Below are positions 13,817 through 17,335 of a stretch of 17,335 nt of DNA, in pieces. The notes under the pieces are model-generated. The model had not been told where the DNA came from and did no database searches. It was given only the letters and a program-made list of their open reading frames with translations. The position numbers and the translations under genes were made by a program. How positions within the stretch are numbered: position 1 is the stretch's first letter; each line of letters begins with the position of its first letter. The stretch comes from an uncultured Prevotella sp. (lineage in GTDB: Bacteria; Bacteroidota; Bacteroidia; Bacteroidales; Bacteroidaceae), in contig CAAGFF010000179.1 in NCBI GenBank assembly GCA_900769055.1, forward strand, positions 1-17,335, in the 5' to 3' direction.

Positions 13817-15636
13817 TACTGAAACATTTATGTGATTACTATAAAAAATGTATGGAGTTGTACCCCGACGAGACTCCTGCGCTCGGCTTTGAAAAAAGAA
13901 CACTTGATTATGTGCTAGTAATTAATCAAGATGGAACCTTTACTGGGGAAATCATTGAGGATGTGAATTGTATTGTAGCATGTTCTCCGTCAAACAAAGC
14001 AGGGAAGAAGGCTCCTGCAAATCTTTTATATGACAAAGCTCAATATATGCTGAATTTTAATCCCGATGTTCAAGATGAGCCTTGCGACTTTTGTAATATG
14101 ATAATTATGACGCTAAACGAACTTGCCAATTTATATCCACAAAGGGCAGATTTTAATGCATTGCAAAAATTCTATGACTTGAGAGAATATAAACAGGTAG
14201 CAAATAACGAACTATATAAGAAATTAAGAAACGGAAAGGCAATCTCTTTTCGTGTTATTGGAGAAGATAAGCCTGTATGTGCTTATTCTCCAGAATTGGA
14301 TGATTACTTGCACATATTGGCTAAGAATAAATCTGAAGCACAATGTTTGGTATCTGGAAGAAAAGACAATATTTGTCTTACTTTTGATTTTGTCTCTCTT
14401 GGAAAAGCTACCAATGGGAAGATTGTTTCGTTTCAAAAAGGGAGTGGATACGATAGCCAAGGAAAAAGTCAAGGAGAAAATGCGCCTATTTCCATCTATG
14501 AAGAATATGCCTATACTGCTGCTTTGAAAAGGCTAACAAACTCAGAGGACAATTCACTAAAGGTGTATGTGAAAGACCCAAAGACAAAAAAACTAAACAT
14601 TGATAGAATTCTTGTTTATTGGTCGTCAGCCCAAAACAAGGATAATATAAATGCTATCGAAGGACCTCAAAATATGTTTGCTCATCTTGATAAATATGAT
14701 CCTGATGACGTTGTTAATGTGAAAAACTTTTTTGCAGACATCAAGAAGGGAGGGGTAGATGGAAAATATGGAAAAGAGAAATACTATTTTCTGGAGTTGG
14801 TTCCAACTTCACAAGCACGTATTGCTATATCATTTTGGAATGAATGTTCAATAATTGACTTTGCTGATATTGTAATGCGCCATTTTGATGCCATGAACAT
14901 AAATACGTATAATAACATAAAAATAAAATACGATGCACTAAGCATGGTGAATGCTGCATCTCCATATAAAAAGAATGGAGGAAAAACGGAATACGATCGA
15001 ATTCCTAATATGATTGACTCGGTATTTCGTAGTATTTTCTCTGGAATATTATATCCTGAAGTGCTTTTTAAAGCAGCCATTGGTAGGATTATGGCTGAAC
15101 AAAATCGTCCAATTCAAGATAAAGAACCTAATGATTATTGGGATTTTGAGAGGAGAGATGCGGAACGTGCAGCAATATGTAAAGCATTTTTGTACAGAAA
15201 TTACAAACAAACAAATATAGAGTATATGTTAAACGAAAAGATTACAGACAAAGGGTATCTATGCGGTAGGTTATTTGCCGTGTTGGAACGCACCCAAGAA
15301 CTTGCGAACCACGAAACAGATAATGTGTGGAAGTCAGATTTGCGCTCAAAATACATGAATGCCGCAATGACAACTCCTGCCATTGTTTTTCCTGCGATTC
15401 TTGCCAATTCAAACTATTATCTTGATAAACTTAATAGTATCGGATATATTGAGGAATTAAAGCAGGAAATTATCAATAAATTCACAATCAACGATGAGCC
15501 TAAGATGTTGGAGGTTTTTCCAAAGACCTTATCTGTGGTAGAACAAGGAAATTTCTTTGTTGGCTATTACCAGCAGAGAGCTGTTTTTATGAACAACAGA
15601 AAATCAAAAGAAGAAACTGAAATTAATAACGAATAA
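13813..15636 (+). CDS. cas8c: Type I-C Cas8c (Csd1) large subunit
   Basis: The large Cascade subunit of type I-C, which recognises the PAM and holds the target duplex. The 607-residue length fits Csd1. Recognisable conserved segments are SNKAGKKAPANLLYDKAQYML (near 58-78, typical of the family), GSGYDSQGKSQGENAPIS (about 210-227), RILVYWSSA (about 264-272), and a helical C-terminus with GYLCGRLFAVLERTQE (about 481-496). It overlaps cas5c by 4 bases and ends 12 bases before cas7c. It is strongly AT-rich (14 of 60 G+C at 15181-15240) compared with the housekeeping genes. The family call also rests on its place between cas5c and cas7c. Confidence 0.93.
   Translation: MILKHLCDYYKKCMELYPDETPALGFEKRTLDYVLVINQDGTFTGEIIEDVNCIVACSPSNKAGKKAPANLLYDKAQYMLNFNPDVQDEPCDFCNMIIMTLNELANLYPQRADFNALQKFYDLREYKQVANNELYKKLRNGKAISFRVIGEDKPVCAYSPELDDYLHILAKNKSEAQCLVSGRKDNICLTFDFVSLGKATNGKIVSFQKGSGYDSQGKSQGENAPISIYEEYAYTAALKRLTNSEDNSLKVYVKDPKTKKLNIDRILVYWSSAQNKDNINAIEGPQNMFAHLDKYDPDDVVNVKNFFADIKKGGVDGKYGKEKYYFLELVPTSQARIAISFWNECSIIDFADIVMRHFDAMNINTYNNIKIKYDALSMVNAASPYKKNGGKTEYDRIPNMIDSVFRSIFSGILYPEVLFKAAIGRIMAEQNRPIQDKEPNDYWDFERRDAERAAICKAFLYRNYKQTNIEYMLNEKITDKGYLCGRLFAVLERTQELANHETDNVWKSDLRSKYMNAAMTTPAIVFPAILANSNYYLDKLNSIGYIEELKQEIINKFTINDEPKMLEVFPKTLSVVEQGNFFVGYYQQRAVFMNNRKSKEETEINNE
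15226..15636 (+). CDS. cas11c: Probable internal Cas11c small subunit
   Basis: In type I-C systems the small Cascade subunit Cas11c is made by internal translation of the cas8c 3' end. Here an in-frame ATG at 15226 (Met 472 of Cas8c) opens a 136-residue product covering the GYLCGRLFAVLERTQ helix to the shared stop, the size expected of Cas11c. The upstream bases are AT-rich (acaaatatagagtat), the context Bacteroidota ribosomes favour. Nearby in-frame Met codons, for instance the one at about residue 400, are alternatives but give products that are too long. This is prediction by analogy. Confidence 0.55.
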   Translation: MLNEKITDKGYLCGRLFAVLERTQELANHETDNVWKSDLRSKYMNAAMTTPAIVFPAILANSNYYLDKLNSIGYIEELKQEIINKFTINDEPKMLEVFPKTLSVVEQGNFFVGYYQQRAVFMNNRKSKEETEINNE

Positions 15637-15648
15637 AAATACAGATAT

Positions 15649-16560
15649 ATGGAAAACTTGAAAAACAGAATTGATTTTGTTTACATCTTTGATGTACAAA
15701 ACGGAAATCCAAATGGTGATCCTGATGCAGCAAATGCTCCGAGAGTTGACGCAGAGGATATGCATGGTATTGTAACTGACGTATGCCTGAAACGAAAAGT
15801 ACGTAACTATGTTCAAACAAAAGTTGCAGAGGATGAGAAGAATGAATACCAAGAAGGGTATGATATCTTTGTAAAAGACAAAGCTGTGCTTGATGCTTTG
15901 GTGGAGAAAATATATGATTACGAATCTATAAAAACGATAAAGGATAAAGATAAAAAGAAAGAAGAAGCAAAGAAGAAGGAAGAAGCGAAGAAATTGCTTT
16001 GCAAGAACTATTTTGATATCCGTACTTTCGGCCAAGTGATAGCAACTTCAGGAAAACAAGACCAAGTGAGAGGACCTATTCAATTGACTTTTGCAAGGTC
16101 TGTTAATGAGATTACACCACGCCCACTTTCTATCACACGTTGTGCAGCCTCTAAAGAAAATAATAGTGATACAGAGGAAACAAAACAGAAAGAGCGCACT
16201 ATGGGACGCAAAAATATTGTCCCATATGGTTTATATGTCTGTTATGGTTTTATCTCGGCTAATCTTGCTAAGCAAACTTATTTTTCAGAAAAAGACCTCC
16301 AACTCTTTTGGGATGCCCTGAAGAATATGTTCGACGTCGACCGTTCGGCAGCTCGTGGACTGATGAGTGCGCAGAAACTCATCGTGTTCAAGCACGACTC
16401 TGTGCTTGGCAATGCTCCTGCCAACAAACTGTTTGACATGGTCAAAGTGCAAAAGACATGCAACGGCGCTCCTCGCTCATTCGGCGACTACACTGTTACT
16501 TTTGACAAGAAAGCTATAGAGGAAAAATATCACGTCGAAGTAGAAGAGCTTATAAAATAA
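15649..16560 (+). CDS. cas7c: Type I-C Cas7c (Csd2) backbone subunit
   Basis: Cas7c polymerises along the crRNA to form the Cascade backbone. The 303-residue protein has the Csd2 N-terminus FVYIFDVQNGNPNGDPDAAN (10-29), the FDIRTFGQV segment (122-130), RGPIQLTFARSVNEI (141-155) and the C-terminal AARGLMSAQKLIVF region. Residues 102-113 are a lysine/glutamate tandem repeat (KKKEEA twice, an 18-base repeat in DNA at 15952-15987) within a region that is usually a loop. The first two thirds are AT-rich. From about 16320 the sequence turns GC-rich (32 of 60 at 16321-16380), a sharp change within one gene. Its TAA overlaps the cas4 ATG by one base. Confidence 0.94.
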   Translation: MENLKNRIDFVYIFDVQNGNPNGDPDAANAPRVDAEDMHGIVTDVCLKRKVRNYVQTKVAEDEKNEYQEGYDIFVKDKAVLDALVEKIYDYESIKTIKDKDKKKEEAKKKEEAKKLLCKNYFDIRTFGQVIATSGKQDQVRGPIQLTFARSVNEITPRPLSITRCAASKENNSDTEETKQKERTMGRKNIVPYGLYVCYGFISANLAKQTYFSEKDLQLFWDALKNMFDVDRSAARGLMSAQKLIVFKHDSVLGNAPANKLFDMVKVQKTCNGAPRSFGDYTVTFDKKAIEEKYHVEVEELIK

Positions 16561-17222
16561 TGTATAGCGAAGACGATATGCTGATGTTGTCGGGGATACA
16601 GCACTACAGGTTCTGCCCCCGACAATGGGCACTCATACATCTTGAGCAGCAGTGGAACGACAATCGGCTGACGATTGAAGGACAACTGCTGCACAAGCAT
16701 GTTGACGACCCGTTCTATCGTCAGAGGTGTGGCGACCACATCACCCTTCGCTCTGTAAACATCGCATCTCATGAACTCGGACTCTACGGCATCAGCGATG
16801 CGATAGAACTTCTGCCTTCTGAGGACATTACAGATACCATCCTTCATCCGAAATACCCGGGGCATTGGCTGCCTGTGCCTGTGGAATACAAGCACGGAAA
16901 GCCAAAGAAAAACGAGGTGGACGAGGTGCAATTGGCTGCCCAAGCCATGTGTCTTGAGGAAATGTATTCCATACATGTATCATACGGAGCATTCTTCTAT
17001 GGTGAGATTCGTCATAGGGTTGAGGTGGAAATAACTCCAGGACTGCGTGACATCGTCAGGGAATGTGCAAGGGAAATGCACGCCATATATCAAAGCCGGC
17101 AGATTCCGATGGCATCCAAGGGAAAGCATTGCGACAAGTGCTCGCTGAAAAACATCTGCCTGCCTGAAATAAATGATTGTGGCGATGTGGCTACTTATCT
17201 TAAAAACAACTTGTTGGCATGA
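16560..17222 (+). CDS. cas4: Cas4 (type I-C), RecB-like exonuclease for spacer acquisition
   Basis: Cas4 trims prespacer ends next to the PAM together with Cas1-Cas2. The 220-residue protein has the iron-sulfur cysteines C19 (in RFCPRQW) and C191, C194, C200 (CDKCSLKNIC), and the RecB nuclease residues H45, D80 (GISDAIE), E109 and K111 (PVEYKHGK) and Q124 (VQLAAQAM). All expected ligands are present. The start overlaps the cas7c stop (TAATG) and its stop overlaps the cas1 start (ATGA), so all are co-translated. GC content is about 55% in sampled lines, like the chromosome and unlike the cassette before it. Confidence 0.96.
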   Translation: MYSEDDMLMLSGIQHYRFCPRQWALIHLEQQWNDNRLTIEGQLLHKHVDDPFYRQRCGDHITLRSVNIASHELGLYGISDAIELLPSEDITDTILHPKYPGHWLPVPVEYKHGKPKKNEVDEVQLAAQAMCLEEMYSIHVSYGAFFYGEIRHRVEVEITPGLRDIVRECAREMHAIYQSRQIPMASKGKHCDKCSLKNICLPEINDCGDVATYLKNNLLA

Positions 17223-17335
17223 GAAAACTATTGAACACACTATATGTTACGACACCAGAGGCCTATCTCAGTAAGGATGGGCTTAATGTTGTAGTGTCTG
17301 TCAAACAGCAGGAGGTTTTTCGTATTCCGGCGATA
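17219..17335 (+). CDS. cas1: Cas1 (type I-C), 5' part only
   Basis: The frame opens with an ATGA overlap with cas4 and stays open for 39 codons to the window edge. It begins MRKLLNTLYVTTPEAYLSKD, followed by GLNVVV and VFRIP, the N-terminus of type I-C Cas1, the spacer integrase. The catalytic residues lie beyond the edge. cas2 and the CRISPR array are expected further right. Confidence 0.92.
   Translation, partial: MRKLLNTLYVTTPEAYLSKDGLNVVVSVKQQEVFRIPAI

Noticed and set aside
16560..17335. CRISPR repeats or array
   Set aside because: No repeat-spacer pattern is present anywhere in the window. The array is expected after cas2, beyond the right edge.

Overview
The window looks like a chromosomal segment of a Bacteroidota bacterium of the order Bacteroidales, most likely Prevotella or a close relative. 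Three things point there: two strong forward promoters and one strong reverse promoter of the Bacteroidota type (TTTG, 19-20 bases, TANNTTTG); starts without Shine-Dalgarno sequences; and a gene set typical of the order (pyrE / SRPBCC / argH, DUF4369 lipoprotein, OmpA-TPR lipoprotein, YifB). Most of positions 650-8365 is GC-rich housekeeping DNA, all on the + strand.

Layout. Positions 1-649 are intergenic. They hold a leftward promoter at 418-448 that drives a leader with a possible 27-codon peptide, a boxA-like motif and a structured RNA candidate, and also the pyrE promoter. Positions 650-3687 carry pyrE, an SRPBCC protein, argH and a Cys-rich lipoprotein, probably one operon. Positions 3771-6714 hold a promoter, tRNA-Gly(GCC), tRNA-Leu(TAA), and two lipoprotein genes (OmpA-like plus TPR; DUF4369 plus a thioredoxin fold without its cysteines) that seem to be read from the tRNA promoter. 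Positions 6818-8365 encode a YifB/ComM-type ATPase. Positions 8366-8935 are a 570-base intergenic stretch made of AT-rich repeats, a 23-base tandem repeat and a cluster of perfect hairpins. Positions 8936-9685 encode an exported SGNH hydrolase.

From 9895 to the right edge lies a type I-C CRISPR-Cas operon in the order cas3, cas5c, cas8c (with a probable internal cas11c), cas7c, cas4, cas1 (cut by the edge). Cas3, Cas5c, Cas8c/Cas11c and Cas7c would form and serve the interference complex (Cascade plus nuclease-helicase). Cas4 and Cas1, with Cas2 presumably beyond the edge, would acquire spacers. No CRISPR array lies in the window. Genes abut or overlap by 1-4 bases, so they are co-transcribed.

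The most unusual feature is a BRO-N/DinD-like gene directly ahead of cas3, whose stop is separated from the cas3 start by one base, so it looks like the first gene of the cas operon. The operon is also mosaic: the BRO gene, the cas3 5' end, the cas7 3' end and cas4 are near 50% GC, while the middle (about 11100-16300) is strongly AT-rich. This suggests the interference cassette was exchanged between two fixed flanks.
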